Positions 34,556 to 45,500 of a stretch of DNA of 64,000 bases are shown here, one piece after another. Each line of letters opens with the position of its first letter. Position 1 is the stretch's first letter. Both the position numbers and the translations under genes were made by a program. The notes beneath the pieces were generated by a model that ran no database searches, was not told the origin of the DNA, and worked only from the letters and a program-made list of their open reading frames with translations. Location of the stretch: NCBI RefSeq assembly GCF_004328075.1, contig NZ_SJFN01000004.1, positions 105,927-169,926 on the forward strand, written 5' to 3'. The DNA comes from Siculibacillus lacustris (GTDB taxonomy: Bacteria; Pseudomonadota; Alphaproteobacteria; Rhizobiales; Ancalomicrobiaceae).

Positions 34556-35262
34556 GATCGACCGTTCGCGGATCGTCTGCGACATGAGCGAAAGCGAGGG
34601 CACGAGGTAGAGCATGCGCCCGCCCTTGCCAGCCAATGCTTCCGATACGATGAGGCCGGTATAGGTTTTGCCCCTACCGCAGGCCATGACCATCTTGCCG
34701 CGATCCGCGGTCGCGAGCCCGGCCTTAACGGCCGCCAGTGCTTCGATCTGGTGCGGGCGCGGCTTTTTCTTGTCGAGAAGTGCGACCTTGTCGATATCGG
34801 CAAAGGTCAGCCAATCGATGCCGCTGTCTTTGAGGTCACTCAGGCCGACCCTCGTCGTTTCGACGATCTGGTCTCACAGTGCTTCGTCTGCGTGTTCGCT
34901 TCATTGACACTGGTCGTATCGATGATCAACCGGCGAACGAAGGGGCGCTTGCCCGAAGCAGTGAAGAAGCTGTCGATGTCGGCATTCTGGATACGGTAAC
35001 CTTCTCGGTAGAACTTGCATTGGACCGCACACCGGTCTTCGGGGCTGTCGGCGAGTTGCGCAACGAGGTCACTCCCCGTGTCGCGTTGGTCGGCGCGGTT
35101 TTCCTTCGTCCCATCGGCGAAGGTGAGGACTCGGCTGAACTGTGACTTCTGGGTCGGCGCGTTCTCGAGCCAAACTTCGACCAGTCGCTCGAAATAGGTG
35201 CCCTTCTCACGCTCCGAGGCAGAGTTCAGGCGGTACTTTTCGAGGAGTGTACGCAGGTTCAC
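34556..35262 (-). pseudogene. Restriction endonuclease-helicase, frameshifted and truncated
   Basis: The first frame (35262 down to about 34890) encodes the start of a large restriction-type helicase, MNLRTLLEKYRLNSASEREKG, with a nuclease-like core (GSDLVAQLAD, CAVQCKFYREGY, FVRRLIIDTT). After a frameshift at about 34880-34895 the protein continues in another frame with DQIVETTRVGLSDLKDSG and the helicase Walker A region MVMACGRGKTYTGL followed by LYLVPSLSLMSQTIRE (motif Ia). All similarity stops at about 34556, so most of the helicase and any methylase part are gone. It is a dead remnant of a restriction system. The start codon is GTG with GGGAGG upstream. Confidence 0.8.
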
Positions 35263-35265
35263 GAG

Positions 35266-35293
35266 AAGGCCTCCCGATTAAGGCCTCCCGATT
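35266..35293 (+). repeat. 14-bp tandem duplication over the helicase ribosome binding site
   Basis: AAGGCCTCCCGATT occurs twice head-to-tail (35266-35279 and 35280-35293). On the minus strand each copy contains GGGAGG, so the pseudogene's Shine-Dalgarno sequence is duplicated. Confidence 0.7.
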
Positions 35294-35825
35294 CAGTGTT
35301 CGGGGTGATGATATCCGACTGAAACAGCACCGTGAGGGACAGCGCGGCGCAAGGGCGCAACTATCGGGGGAAAGCTTTGAATTGGGAACGAATGAGTCGG
35401 GATTCTTGTTCCGCGGCGATAGCTGCTGCACCAGCAGAGAAAGGGATTTCACCACCACCAAGCGCACGTTCTACATAGTCGAACGGGTGACCGAGGTGGG
35501 GTCCCCCTTTGGGTCCCCTGGGGGGCGGGAGACCTGGCCCGGCGCAGCGCCGCAATCTGTTCGCCATCCAATCCGGCAGCATCAAACGCATCGATGGCTT
35601 CCGCAGTTTTCTGCAACGCTCGAATTAGTCTCGCTTCGCGGCAAGCGGGACTGGTCGATCCCGTCGTGGAATCGGGGTAGGTGCGCGCGGAATATTTCCG
35701 GGCTCCGGCCTGCTCAGTCCGCCATTGTTCGCCCCAACCCAATACAGGGTGGTGGGTGATTTGGTGGGTGAGGAAAATATAAAAATAGGAAAAGGGCTGG
35801 AAACCGCCAAAAATTGAACGCGCGA
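35294..35825. other. Island right end beside tRNA-Arg
   Basis: I find no supportable gene in these ~530 bases. The part next to the tRNA (35750-35825) is AT-rich and contains TGGTGGGTGATTTGGTGGGTG, a kind of repeat often found at integrase attachment regions. An integrase gene would be expected here but is not visible, even as a clear remnant. Confidence 0.4.
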
Positions 35826-35902
<77 letters not shown>

Positions 35903-36038
35903 ATCGTCGATTCCGGCGTCGCCGCGCAGTGGTCGCGGCGACGCCGGCTCGCATAGCATGTTTTCCGGCGGCGTGCAGCAGGCGGCGAGCGACGACGGTC
36001 GACGGGCGAAGCCCTGCAGTCGTGGCGGGACGGGGACA

Positions 36039-36953
36039 ATGGCGGAACCCGGTGGCAGACGATGGTGGAGGGGAGGTGGCGGCGGAGCGGCGGGCCCGGG
36101 GCTCGCGGCCCCACCGGCATCGGTGGCGCGCCTGTGCCGCGGGGCGACGGCCCTGGCGATCGCCGCGGCCGCGGCCGTTGCGATGGCCCCGGCGGCCCGG
36201 GCCGAGCCCTGCGTGGTCGGGACCATCGAGCCGGTGTGGGTCGATCACACGCCGAGCGGCGACGAGGTGGTGCTGGTCGACGGACGGCGGGTACGGCTCG
36301 CCTCGGTCGAGGCGCCGCGACCGCCCCTGACGCCGCCCGGGGCAGGGGGCGCGGCCGGTCCGTCGGTGGCGGCGATCGCCGCGGCGGTGACGGGGGCGCG
36401 GGCGGCGCTGGCCGAGGCGGTGGAGGGCCGCGAGATCGGCCTGATCGATCTCGGCGAGGATCGCCACGGCCGCCGCCGCGGCCATCTCCTCGACGAAGCC
36501 GAGGGGCGGTGGATCGAGGCCGATCTGGTCGCCGCCGGTTGGCTCCGGGTGGTGCCGGGGCGCGACGACCGACCTTGCGCGGCAGCCCTGCTCGGCCCCG
36601 AGGGCGAGGCGATCGCGGCGCGGCGCGGCGCCTGGGGCGCGGCGTTCTTCGCGGTGCGGGCGGCCGACGATACCGATCTCGCCGCAATCGTCGGATCCTA
36701 TGCGGTCGTCGAGGGACGCGTGGTTTCGATCGGCCATTCGGGCGGGCGGACGTTTCTCAATTTCGGGCCGGACTTCCGACGTGACTTCGCCGTGGTGTTG
36801 AACGATAAGGACCTCGAAAGGCTGAAGGTGCGCGGTTTCGACGCGGCTTCGGCGCGGGGTCGGCGGGTGCGGGTGCGCGGCGTCGTCGACGGGCGCGGCG
36901 CACCGCGGATCACCGTCGAAGTCCCCGAAGAGATCGAACTGGTGACGAGGTAG
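36039..36953 (+). CDS. Exported thermonuclease (SNase-like) family protein
   Basis: This 304-residue protein has an N-terminal hydrophobic signal (ALAIAAAAAVAMAPAARAEP) and an SNase/OB-fold segment (EVVLVDGRRVRLASVEAPRPP, then GLIDLGEDRHGRRRGHLLD and EADLVAAGWLRV). The C-terminal half (about residues 215-304) has a second OB-like region with YAVVEGRVVSIGHSGGRTFLNFG. Some catalytic arginine/glutamate positions of staphylococcal nuclease are not obvious, so activity is uncertain. The ATG at 36039 has GGGACGGGGACA upstream. The M48 protease gene follows two bases later. Confidence 0.78.
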   Translation: MAEPGGRRWWRGGGGGAAGPGLAAPPASVARLCRGATALAIAAAAAVAMAPAARAEPCVVGTIEPVWVDHTPSGDEVVLVDGRRVRLASVEAPRPPLTPPGAGGAAGPSVAAIAAAVTGARAALAEAVEGREIGLIDLGEDRHGRRRGHLLDEAEGRWIEADLVAAGWLRVVPGRDDRPCAAALLGPEGEAIAARRGAWGAAFFAVRAADDTDLAAIVGSYAVVEGRVVSIGHSGGRTFLNFGPDFRRDFAVVLNDKDLERLKVRGFDAASARGRRVRVRGVVDGRGAPRITVEVPEEIELVTR

Positions 36954-36955
36954 GT

Positions 36956-38443
36956 GTGAGGTCTTCGACGATCGGCGGCAGGACGAGGCGGCGGGCCCGG
37001 GCGGGCGCGGCGATGCGCGCGCTGGCGACGGCGGCGGCGGTGGCGATGCTCGCCGGCTGCGGCTCGATCGGCCAGTCGGATCCGCTGGTGTCGCGTGGCT
37101 CCGGATCGATCCAGAGCAGCCTGACCTCGCCGTCGGCCGATCCCGAGCACGATCGCATCGTCGCCGGCTACGGCGGCGTCTACGACGATCCGCGGGCGGC
37201 GCAGGCGGTGGCGCGGGCGGTGGGGCGGATCGTCGCGGCCTCCGACGATCCCTCGCAGGCCTATCGCATCACCATTCTCAATTCGCCGGCGGTCAACGCC
37301 TTCGCGCTGCCCTCGGGCAATCTCTACGTGACCCGCGGCCTCCTGGCGCTCGCCGACGACACGTCGGAAGTGGCGGCGGTGATCGCCCACGAGATGGCCC
37401 ATGTCACGGCGCGCCACGCGGTGGCGCGGGCGCGGCGGGCGGAAGCCGCCTCGGAAGTGACCCGGGTGGTGGCCAACGTCATGCAGGATCAGGACGCCCA
37501 GCGTCTGGCGCTGGTGTCGACGCAGCTGTCGCTGGCGCGCTTCAGTCAGGTCCAGGAGCTCGAGGCCGACGCGATCGGGGTCAGGACCCTGGCGCGGGCC
37601 GGGTTCGATCCCTTCGCGGCGTCGCGCTTCCTGTCGTCGATGGCGCGCTTCGCCGACTATCGCAGTTCGCGCGGCGGCGTCGCCAAGAACCCCGACTTCC
37701 TGTCGTCGCATCCCTCGACGCCGGAGCGGATCTCCTTCGCGGTGCGGGCGGCGCGCGAGATCGGCGCGCCGGGCATCGGCGAGCAGGAGAAGGACCAGTA
37801 TCTCTCCGGCCTCGACGGCATGGTGTTCGGCGACGATCCGTCCGAAGGCTTCGTGCGCGGCCGGTCGTTCCTGCACAAGGGGCTGGGCATCCAGTTCACC
37901 GTGCCGGCCGGCTATGCCCTGGAGAACACCACCAAGGCGGTGTTGGCGACCGACACGCTCGGCACGGCGATGCGCTTCGACGGCGTCGCGGTGCCCTCCG
38001 ACACGGCGCTCGCCGACTATCTGTCGTCGGGCTGGGTCAACGGACTGATCGCCGAATCGGTGCGGGCCACCACCCTCGGCGATCTGCCGGCCGCCACCGC
38101 GACGGCGCGGGCCGACGGCTGGACCTTCCAGATCGGCGTGGTGCGCAAGGCCAACACGGTGTTCCGCTTCATCTTCGCGGCGCAGGATCCGGCCGGATCG
38201 CTCGACGCGACTTTGGCCGAGACGATGCAGAGCTTCCATCGCCTGGCGCCCGAGGATTCGGCGCGGCTCCGGCCGCTGCACCTGCGCATCGTGCGGGTCA
38301 AGCCCGGCGACACGGCCGAGAAACTGGCCGAGCAGATGTCGGGAATCGACCGCAAGGTCGACCTGTTCCGGGTGCTCAACGGGCTCGGGGCCAGCGATCC
38401 GGTCGAGGTCGGCAAAGCCGTCAAGATCGTCTCGGAGAACTGA
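36956..38443 (+). CDS. M48-family metalloprotease lipoprotein with LysM-like C terminus
   Basis: This 495-residue protein has a lipobox (AMLAGC near residue 33), zinc motif HEMAH in VIAHEMAHVTARH and the third ligand glutamate in QELEADAIGVRTLARAGFDP, as in BepA/LoiP-like M48 proteases that handle outer-membrane protein quality control. The middle region (about 290-440) is a further domain, and the last 55 residues (VKPGDTAEKLAEQM ... LFRVLNGLG) look like a LysM-type wall-binding motif. Translation probably starts at GTG 36956 just after the upstream stop; ATG 37013 would give a more compact signal peptide. Confidence 0.88.
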   Translation: MRSSTIGGRTRRRARAGAAMRALATAAAVAMLAGCGSIGQSDPLVSRGSGSIQSSLTSPSADPEHDRIVAGYGGVYDDPRAAQAVARAVGRIVAASDDPSQAYRITILNSPAVNAFALPSGNLYVTRGLLALADDTSEVAAVIAHEMAHVTARHAVARARRAEAASEVTRVVANVMQDQDAQRLALVSTQLSLARFSQVQELEADAIGVRTLARAGFDPFAASRFLSSMARFADYRSSRGGVAKNPDFLSSHPSTPERISFAVRAAREIGAPGIGEQEKDQYLSGLDGMVFGDDPSEGFVRGRSFLHKGLGIQFTVPAGYALENTTKAVLATDTLGTAMRFDGVAVPSDTALADYLSSGWVNGLIAESVRATTLGDLPAATATARADGWTFQIGVVRKANTVFRFIFAAQDPAGSLDATLAETMQSFHRLAPEDSARLRPLHLRIVRVKPGDTAEKLAEQMSGIDRKVDLFRVLNGLGASDPVEVGKAVKIVSEN

Positions 38444-38834
38444 GCGCCCCTCGGCCCGCCGCTCGCGCCGACGGCGCGACCTCGGGCGTGGCGGGTTCGG
38501 GGCCGTCGAGGACGGCGCGCAACCTCCGGCGACTGGCGGCGAGGGCGCCGATCCGTCGCTCGATTTCGGCGAGGCGGTCACGAATCTCGGCACGGAGCTG
38601 CGGGCAGGGCGCCGCGTCCTTCGCGGCGGTGCAGGGCAGGATCCGGCGGATGGTGGCGAGCGTCAGCCCGGCGGCGTTGAGTTCGACGACGTGGGCGACG
38701 GTCTCGAGGTCGTCCGGCCGGTAGATCCGGTAGCCGGTCGACGTGCGGTGCGGCGCCAGCAGGCCGCAACGCTCGTACCAGCGCAGCATCCGGACGCTGA
38801 CGCCGCTCAGACGCGACAGTTCCCCGATCCGCAC
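38421..38834 (-). CDS. MerR-family transcriptional regulator
   Basis: This 137-residue regulator has the MerR winged helix (RIGELSRLSGVSVRMLRWYERCGLLAP, GYRIYRPDDLETVAHV) and a coiled-coil dimerisation helix. Two cysteines (ILPCTAAKDAAPCPQL) lie at the usual position of this subgroup but do not define a metal site. GTG 38834 is chosen because AAGGGG precedes it; a GTG at 38858 would lie inside the operator dyad. The gene is divergent from the EthD-domain gene, whose promoter spacer contains the dyad, and its 3' end overlaps the M48 gene end by 23 bases. Confidence 0.85.
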   Translation of the reverse strand: MRIGELSRLSGVSVRMLRWYERCGLLAPHRTSTGYRIYRPDDLETVAHVVELNAAGLTLATIRRILPCTAAKDAAPCPQLRAEIRDRLAEIERRIGALAASRRRLRAVLDGPEPATPEVAPSARAAGRGALSSPRRS

Positions 38835-38845
38835 GACTCGGCCCC

Positions 38846-38877
38846 TTGACCCTGACACGAGTGTCAGAGGGTATCGT
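38846..38877 (+). promoter_or_regulatory. MerR-type promoter with operator dyad in the spacer
   Basis: TTGACC (38846-38851) and TATCGT (38872-38877) are separated by 20 bases, too long for normal sigma-70 use, and the spacer contains the perfect inverted repeat CTGACAC-GA-GTGTCAG (38852-38867). This is the classic architecture activated by MerR proteins through DNA untwisting. It drives the EthD-domain gene at 38906. Confidence 0.75.
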
Positions 38878-38905
38878 CGCGGCGGTTCACGGGAAAGGAA
38901 CCGTC

Positions 38906-39300
38906 ATGCTGAAACTCACGATGTTGGCGACGCGTCTACCAGATCTCACCGCCGCGGCGTTCGACCGCCACTGGCGGGAGGTCCACGGCCCCCTGGTCCG
39001 TTCCCATGCGGCGGCACTGCGGATCGTCCGCTACGTCCAGACCGCGCCGCTCGTCGACGCGGCGGTCCAGGAGACGCTGCAGACCACGCGCGGCTGCCTG
39101 CCCTTCACCTTCGACGGGATGGGGGAGCTGTGGTGGACGAGCCTCGACGACTACCGTTCGGTCCGCGAAACGGCCGCGGGGCGCACCGCCCTGGCCGAGG
39201 TGATGGCGGACGAGCGCCGCTTCGTCGATCTGTCGCGGTCACTGCTGTGGTTCGGCGCGGAGCGGCCGATGATCGATCCCGCCGCGATGCCGGAGCGCGA

Positions 39301-39310
<10 letters not shown>
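38906..39310 (+). CDS. EthD-domain protein
   Basis: This 134-residue protein has the dimeric ferredoxin-like EthD signature: KLTMLATRLPDLTAAAFDRHWREVHGPLV at the start and a GMGELWWTSLDDYRS segment. EthD proteins are small, often accessory factors in degradation pathways; no reaction can be assigned. AAAGGA precedes the ATG. It is transcribed from a MerR-type promoter and is the likely sole target of the divergent regulator. Its end overlaps rpoH by 10 bases in convergent orientation. Confidence 0.8.
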
Positions 39311-40161
<851 letters not shown>

Positions 40162-40224
40162 GGTGTCGTCTCTCAGCCGGCGACCGCGGTGCGACGGGGC
40201 GGCTCCGCGAGCCTCGCCCACATC

Positions 40225-40250
40225 AACGACGCAACCCCGGTTCGGGTTCC
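40225..40250 (-). promoter_or_regulatory. Putative EcfG promoter for rpoH2
   Basis: On the minus strand: GGAAC (40250-40246), 17 bases, CGTT (40228-40225), about 65 bases before the start at 40161. Confidence 0.6.
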
Positions 40251-40390
40251 CGACCGGCGTCACGCCGCGGGCTCGGCGCCGTCCGACCGTCGCCCGTCCC
40301 CCAGAGTTAAGCCAAGACGCGGGAGACGTCCAGTCTCTTGCGAATCGAAATCACTCGCAGCTGGAGTCGTCCGAACCCGATGAGCGGACG

Positions 40391-40421
40391 AAAAAAGAGC
40401 CCGGAACGGGGTTCCGGGCTC
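40391..40421 (-). terminator. Intrinsic terminator of carD
   Basis: GAGCCCGGAAC (40397-40407), loop of three, GTTCCGGGCTC (40411-40421). On the minus strand the 11-bp stem is followed by six T residues (40396-40391). It is the best intrinsic terminator in the window. Confidence 0.9.
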
Positions 40422-40449
40422 TCGGCAACTGGGGCAGCGAAGCCTGCGA

Positions 40450-41067
40450 TCAGGCGGCTTCTTCGCGGTCTTCCTCGACGAATTCCGCCTCCGCCGGGAC
40501 ATCGGCATCGACGTCCGTCTCGCCGGGCTTGACGATCCGGCGCGGGTTCTTGAGGAGGTTGGACTCCACCAGACGCACCGCTTCGGTCTCGGAAACGTGA
40601 TCGACCGCGGCGACTTCCCGCGCCATCCGGTCGAGCGCCGCCTCGTAGAGCTGGCGCTCGGAATAGGACTGCTCGGGCTGGGTGTCGGCGCGGTAGAGGT
40701 CGCGGACCACTTCGGCGATGGCGACGAGATCGCCGGAATTGATCTTGGCCTCGTACTCCTGGGCGCGGCGCGACCACATGGTGCGCTTGACCCGGGCCCG
40801 TCCCTTGACGGTCTCCAGCGCCTTCTTGACCACGGTCGGCTCGGACAGCTTGCGCATGCCGACGACGGCGATCTTGGAGACGGGGACACGCAGCGTCATT
40901 TTATCCTTCTCGAAGGAGATGACGAAGAGCTCGAGCTTGTAGCCGGCGATTTCCTGATCTTCGATACCGGTGATCTGGCCGACACCATGCGCAGGGTAGA
41001 CGATATATTCGCCGGACTTGAAGCCGTGGCGGCTCTGGGTCGTCTTCTTGAGGGGGGTGTTGGCCAT
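40450..41067 (-). CDS. carD: CarD-family transcriptional regulator
   Basis: This 205-residue protein has an N-terminal RNA-polymerase-interaction domain (FKSGEYIVYPAHGVGQITGIEDQEIAGYKLELFVI), a helical DNA-binding part (WSRRAQEYEAKINSGDLVAIAEVVRDLYR) and an acidic tail. CarD stabilises RNA polymerase open complexes, particularly at weak promoters. GGAG lies about ten bases before the ATG at 41067. A strong terminator follows. It sits in the conserved rhizobial order rpoH2-carD-fdxA. Confidence 0.93.
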   Translation of the reverse strand: MANTPLKKTTQSRHGFKSGEYIVYPAHGVGQITGIEDQEIAGYKLELFVISFEKDKMTLRVPVSKIAVVGMRKLSEPTVVKKALETVKGRARVKRTMWSRRAQEYEAKINSGDLVAIAEVVRDLYRADTQPEQSYSERQLYEAALDRMAREVAAVDHVSETEAVRLVESNLLKNPRRIVKPGETDVDADVPAEAEFVEEDREEAA

Positions 41068-41103
41068 ACGCCCGATACTCCTGATCGATATGCCCTTCGT
41101 CAC

Positions 41104-41574
41104 GGGGCTTCGAAGAAACGACGTCTCGTCATTCGGTCGCCGAGCAGATCACGCCGGCGTCCGTGGTCGAACGACGCGCCACCCCCCGATCCGAGCCAGC
41201 TCGGTGGGAAAAGGCGCGGTCCCGAGAATGTTCAGTCGGTCCGGAAGGTGCTTTCCCAACTGGAGAACGCCGTCATCGCATCGTGGTCCTTCGGCCCGGG
41301 AGAGTGCGACGGAGATGTCGACACGAGCCGGGAGGCTGCGATGATCGAGGCGATCATTCGGAAACTCCACATGGGAGAAAGCGGGGGGGAATTCGACTGC
41401 GACGATCTACATACCACGAAATACGAGGATTTCAAAGCTCCAAGGCGGTAGACCACGGCACGCGCGGCGTCCTCGCCGGGAGGATCCCGTCGATCGGTCC
41501 GCAGGTCGCGGAAGGTGACGCGCAGCGCGCCGCGGCGGCAGGCCCGCGCCGGGCGCGTTGCTGCGGCGGGCGGA
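41104..41574. other. carD-fdxA intergenic region
   Basis: These ~470 bases hold no recognised gene. The AT content rises near 41370-41450. A 36-codon frame at 41341-41451 is the only small-gene candidate and is listed separately. The region presumably also carries the carD promoter. Confidence 0.4.
41341..41451 (+). CDS. Possible 36-residue small protein
   Basis: The frame starts MIEAIIRKLHMGESGGEF, is mixed-charge and hydrophilic, and is preceded by GGGAGGCTGCG, a plausible ribosome binding site. I recognise no family. It may be spurious. Confidence 0.25.
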   Translation: MIEAIIRKLHMGESGGEFDCDDLHTTKYEDFKAPRR

Positions 41575-41913
41575 TCAGTCGCCCTGACCGGGCTTCGGCG
41601 AGAAGAACTTGGTGAGCTTGTCGGTCTGGCCGTCGAAGTCCTTGGCCTCGGGCAGCGGATCGCGCTTGGCGGTCAGGTTGGGCCAGGTCTGGGCGTATTC
41701 CGCGTTCAACTTCAACCACTTGTCGAGGCCGTCCTCGGTGTCGGGACGGATCGCCTCGGCCGGGCACTCCGGTTCGCAGACGCCGCAGTCGATGCATTCG
41801 TCGGGATGAATGACGAGCATGTTCTCGCCTTCATAGAAGCAGTCGACCGGACAGACTTCGACGCAATCGGTATACTTGCACTTGATGCAGTTGTCGGTGA
41901 CCACATAGGTCAT
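41575..41913 (-). CDS. fdxA: Ferredoxin FdxA (3Fe-4S/4Fe-4S)
   Basis: This 112-residue seven-iron ferredoxin has an N-terminal cysteine set ([19 protein letters not shown]) and a [12 protein letters not shown] motif that together bind one 3Fe-4S and one 4Fe-4S cluster. A C-terminal extension ([16 protein letters not shown]) is typical of alphaproteobacterial FdxA. It is a soluble cytoplasmic electron carrier. The partner is unknown. Confidence 0.95.
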   Translation of the reverse strand: MTYVVTDNCIKCKYTDCVEVCPVDCFYEGENMLVIHPDECIDCGVCEPECPAEAIRPDTEDGLDKWLKLNAEYAQTWPNLTAKRDPLPEAKDFDGQTDKLTKFFSPKPGQGD

Positions 41914-42107
41914 GTCGTAGTCCTCTCGTCTTGCGACCGGCCTGCCGGGGTCGGTGCGGGCGTCCCCCGGGGCGGGGACGGCGAAGATCGCTCCGGTTCC
42001 GGTTATCCGAGGTCGGCAGCGAGCGCAAGCGCGGCGACTCGACCACTTCGACGGAGGGCCGCGGTGGGCGCCTGCGTCTCACACACGGCTGCACTGCAAC
42101 ATGAACA

Positions 42108-42443
42108 TCAGCCGGCGTCGGTCCCGTCGGGCGGAGCGTCGCGCACCGACGACGGGCGCGGCGGCGACGGGCTCAGGTCCTCGAACAGGGCGGCGGCGCG
42201 TTCGGCCGATCCGCGCTTTTCGACGAAGCCGAGCACCCGCAGGACGCGGACGCGGTCGTTCAGGGTGATGGTCAGGGTCTCGCCGCGGCGCAGGACGGCG
42301 CCGGGCCGGGTCTCACGGCGGCGATCGACCCGCACCCGACCGGCCTCGACCAGGGCCTTGGCGAGGGGCCGGGTCTTGACCACCCGGGCGTGCCACAGCC
42401 AGCGGTCGAGGCGCTGGCGATCGGAATCGTCGTCCGCGGTCGT
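42108..42443 (-). CDS. S4-domain RNA-binding protein (Hsp15-like), apparent ACG start
   Basis: This 111-residue protein has the S4 fold RLDRWLWHARVVKTRPLAKALVEAGRVRVD with LRRGETLTITL, as in ribosome-associated heat shock protein 15 and relatives. No ATG, GTG or TTG in this frame lies before the S4 motif: the frame is closed by TGA at 42474-42476 and the first GTG (42383) falls inside the domain. An ACG at 42441-42443 has an ideal GGGAGG five bases upstream and would begin TADDDSDRQRLDRW, just the expected N-terminal length. Non-canonical ACG initiation, a recent start-codon mutation or a base-call error are the options. The gene lies between fdxA and the SUV3-like helicase, its usual place. 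Confidence 0.75.
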   Translation of the reverse strand, partial: TTADDDSDRQRLDRWLWHARVVKTRPLAKALVEAGRVRVDRRRETRPGAVLRRGETLTITLNDRVRVLRVLGFVEKRGSAERAAALFEDLSPSPPRPSSVRDAPPDGTDAG

Positions 42444-42522
42444 GCGAGCCTCCCGTCGCGACGGAGGGACCGGTCACCCCGAGCGCCGGAGCGCGACCCA
42501 TGGGCCGCGCCCCGGCGGGGCG

Positions 42523-45500
42523 TCACTTCTTCTTGTCGGGGCGACCCTTCGATTCCAGCTCGGCCTTGAGAGCGAGCAGGGCGGCGAAGGGCGAGTTCGG
42601 GTCGATCGGCTTCTCGCTGCGCTTGGCGCGGTCGTCGGCGCGGGGCCGATCGTCGCGGTCGTCGCGGCGCGGCGGCCGGTCGCCGGGACCGGCGCGCTCG
42701 GGACGGCCGCGGCCGCCTTCGGCGAAGCGCGGACGTCCGCCCTCGGGCCGGGCCTCGCCGCCGCCTTCGGGGCGGCCGGGCATGGTGGCGTCGCGGGCAC
42801 GACGACTGGCGGCGTTGGGGGTCGAGACCGGGGCGGCGTCGCGACGCTCTCCGCCGGGACGGCGTTCGCCGCCGGCCTCGCCGGAGCGATGACGATCGCC
42901 GCCGTGATGGCCGCCGCGATGGCCGTGGGGGCGGTCGCCGCGTTCGAAGCGGCCGGGCCGCCACACGTCGATCTCCAGGAAGTCCGGCTCGGCGACGGCG
43001 GCCGGAGCGGCCTCGTCGGAAGCGGTCTCGGTGGCCGCCTCGGCTTCGACGGTCGCGTCCGCGGTTTCGGCCGAGGTCGCGGCGCCCTCGGGGGCTTCGA
43101 CGACCTCGGCGGGGGCTTCGGTCGATTCGGCGACGTCGGGCGCGGCCGGCTCGGCTTCCACCGGAGCAGCTTCGGCCGACGCGGCTTCGGCGGCCACCGG
43201 CTCGGCTTCGGCCGGGGCCGATTCGGGCGCCGCTTCCGCGGCGACGGTCTCGGCCGGCGCCTCGGTCTCGGTGGTTGCGACGGGCTCGCTCGCCACGATC
43301 TCGGTCGCCTCCGCCGGAGCGGGGGTCGCTTCGGCCGAGACTTCGGCTGCCGCGCTCGCGGCGGCTTCCGCGACTTCGACCGGCACGATCACCGCGGCCG
43401 GCGGGACACGCGGCGCCGGCTTGGGCACCTTGCGCTTCTCGACGCGGTAGCCGAGCGACTTCAGCACCGAGGCGAAGTCCTCGCCGGAGCAGCCGAGCAG
43501 CGAGGTCATGGCGACGGTGACGGTGAAGGCACCGCCGCCGGCGATGGCGCCGTCGGGGGGCGAGACGCTCGGATCGAGCGGCTTCCAGGCGATCAGCGGC
43601 CGGATGATGTCGGCGAGACGCTCCAGGATGTCGATGCGCACCGCGCGCTCGCCACAGACGCGGAAACCGGCGATGCGGTAGAGCGCCTTGGGGATGGTCT
43701 TGTCGAGCGGGATCGAGGTGCGGCCGGAGGCCGAGAGATGATTGAGGTCGGCGGCGGCATGGGCGTCGACGTCGGCGTGGGCCAGCGCCCACAGACGGGC
43801 GATCAGGCCGCTCGGCGCCGGCTTGAGCAGGACCGGCAGGAACACGTGGTAGGCGCCGAAGCGGACGCCGTACTTGCGCAGGCTGGCGCGCATGGTCTGG
43901 TCGAGGGCCTTGACCTCCTCGGCGACCTGGGAGCGTTCGAGCACGCCGAGCCCTTCGACCAGTTGGAAGGCGAGGCCGCGGCCGAGCCCTTCGAGGTCGG
44001 CGGCGTCGCGCAGGTCGACCAGGGGCTTGAGCAACACGGCGATCTGGGTGGCGATCCACAGATCGAGCCGGGCCTGGACCTTGTCGCGGGCCGGACCGGT
44101 CAGTTGCTCGTCGGCGAGCAGCAGGACCGCGGGGCGCAGCGGGTCGGGGCCGGTGGCGAGGCGGGCGACGGTGTCGCCGAGCCAGCGCAACGAGCCGTCG
44201 GCAGCGAGCACGACGTCGCCGTCGGGCGCGCGCCCCAGGCGATCGGCCCGGGCCTCGATCTCGCCGGCGAGCGACTTGGCGGCGGCGGTTCGCACCGCCT
44301 TGCCGTCTTCGCCCTCGGCCGTGGGATCGGCGACGAACCGGAACCCCTGCAGGTGGCCGACCCGATGTCCCTCTACGAGGACGTCGCCGCCGGTGGTGAT
44401 CTCCGCTTCGATCATCGCGTTCTCTCTCAGACGTCTCATGAGGACGGAAGTGCGCCGGTCCACGAAGCGCCGTGTCAGGCTCTCGTGCAGGGCATCGGAC
44501 AGACGATCCTCGATCGCGCGTGTCTTGTCGCGCCAGTGGACGGGGTCCGTCAACCAGTCTGGTCGATTGGCGACGAAGGTCCACGTCCTGACATGGGCGA
44601 TCCGCGCCGACAAGGTGTCGATGTCGCCGTCGACCCGATCGGATTCGGCGACCCGGGCGGCGATGAAGTCGTCGGGGATCGTGCCTCTTTCGACGAGGAA
44701 GCGAAAGAGGGTCGCGACGAGATCGGCATGATTGGCCGGCGCTATCTTGCGATAATCCGGCAATTGGCACACGTCCCAGAGCATCGCGACGTGTTTCTCG
44801 CCCTGGGCGAGGCGGGCGAGCTCGGGGTCGCGGGCGGCGTGTTCGAGCGCGCTCTGGTCGTCGGCGAGCGGCGCACGGGTCAGGCCTTCCTCGGTCGGAG
44901 GGGCATCGAGGGTGCGACGCAGCGCCGCGAGGCTCGTGAACTCCAGACGCGGATTTCGCCACTGCAGACGCGGCAGCGGCTGGAAACGATGGGTCTCGAG
45001 CTGCTCGACGAGATCGTCGGGGAAGGGATCGACGCGGCCGGTGACCCCGAAAGTGCCGTCCTTGAGATGGCGCCCGGCGCGGCCGGCGATCTGGCCGAGC
45101 TCGGCGGCCGAGAGATTGCGGTATTGATAGCCGTCGTATTTGCGGCTGCCGGCGAAGGCGACGTGGTCGACCTCGAGGTTGAGCCCCATGCCGATGGCAT
45201 CGGTGGCGACCAGATGGTCGACGTCGCCGGACTGGAACAGCTCGACCTGGGCGTTGCGGGTGCGGGGGCTGAGTGCCCCCATCACCACCGCGGCGCCGCC
45301 GCGCTGGCGGCGGATCAACTCGGCGATGCCGTAGACCTCTTCCGCCGAGAAGGCGACGATCGCCGAACGGGGCGGCAGGCGCAGCAGCTTCTTCGACCCG
45401 GCATAGGTGAGTTGCGACATCCGCGGACGCGTGACGATGCCGATCCCGGGAATCAGTTTCTCGAGCAGGTCGCGGACGGTCGCCGCACCGAGCAGCAGGG

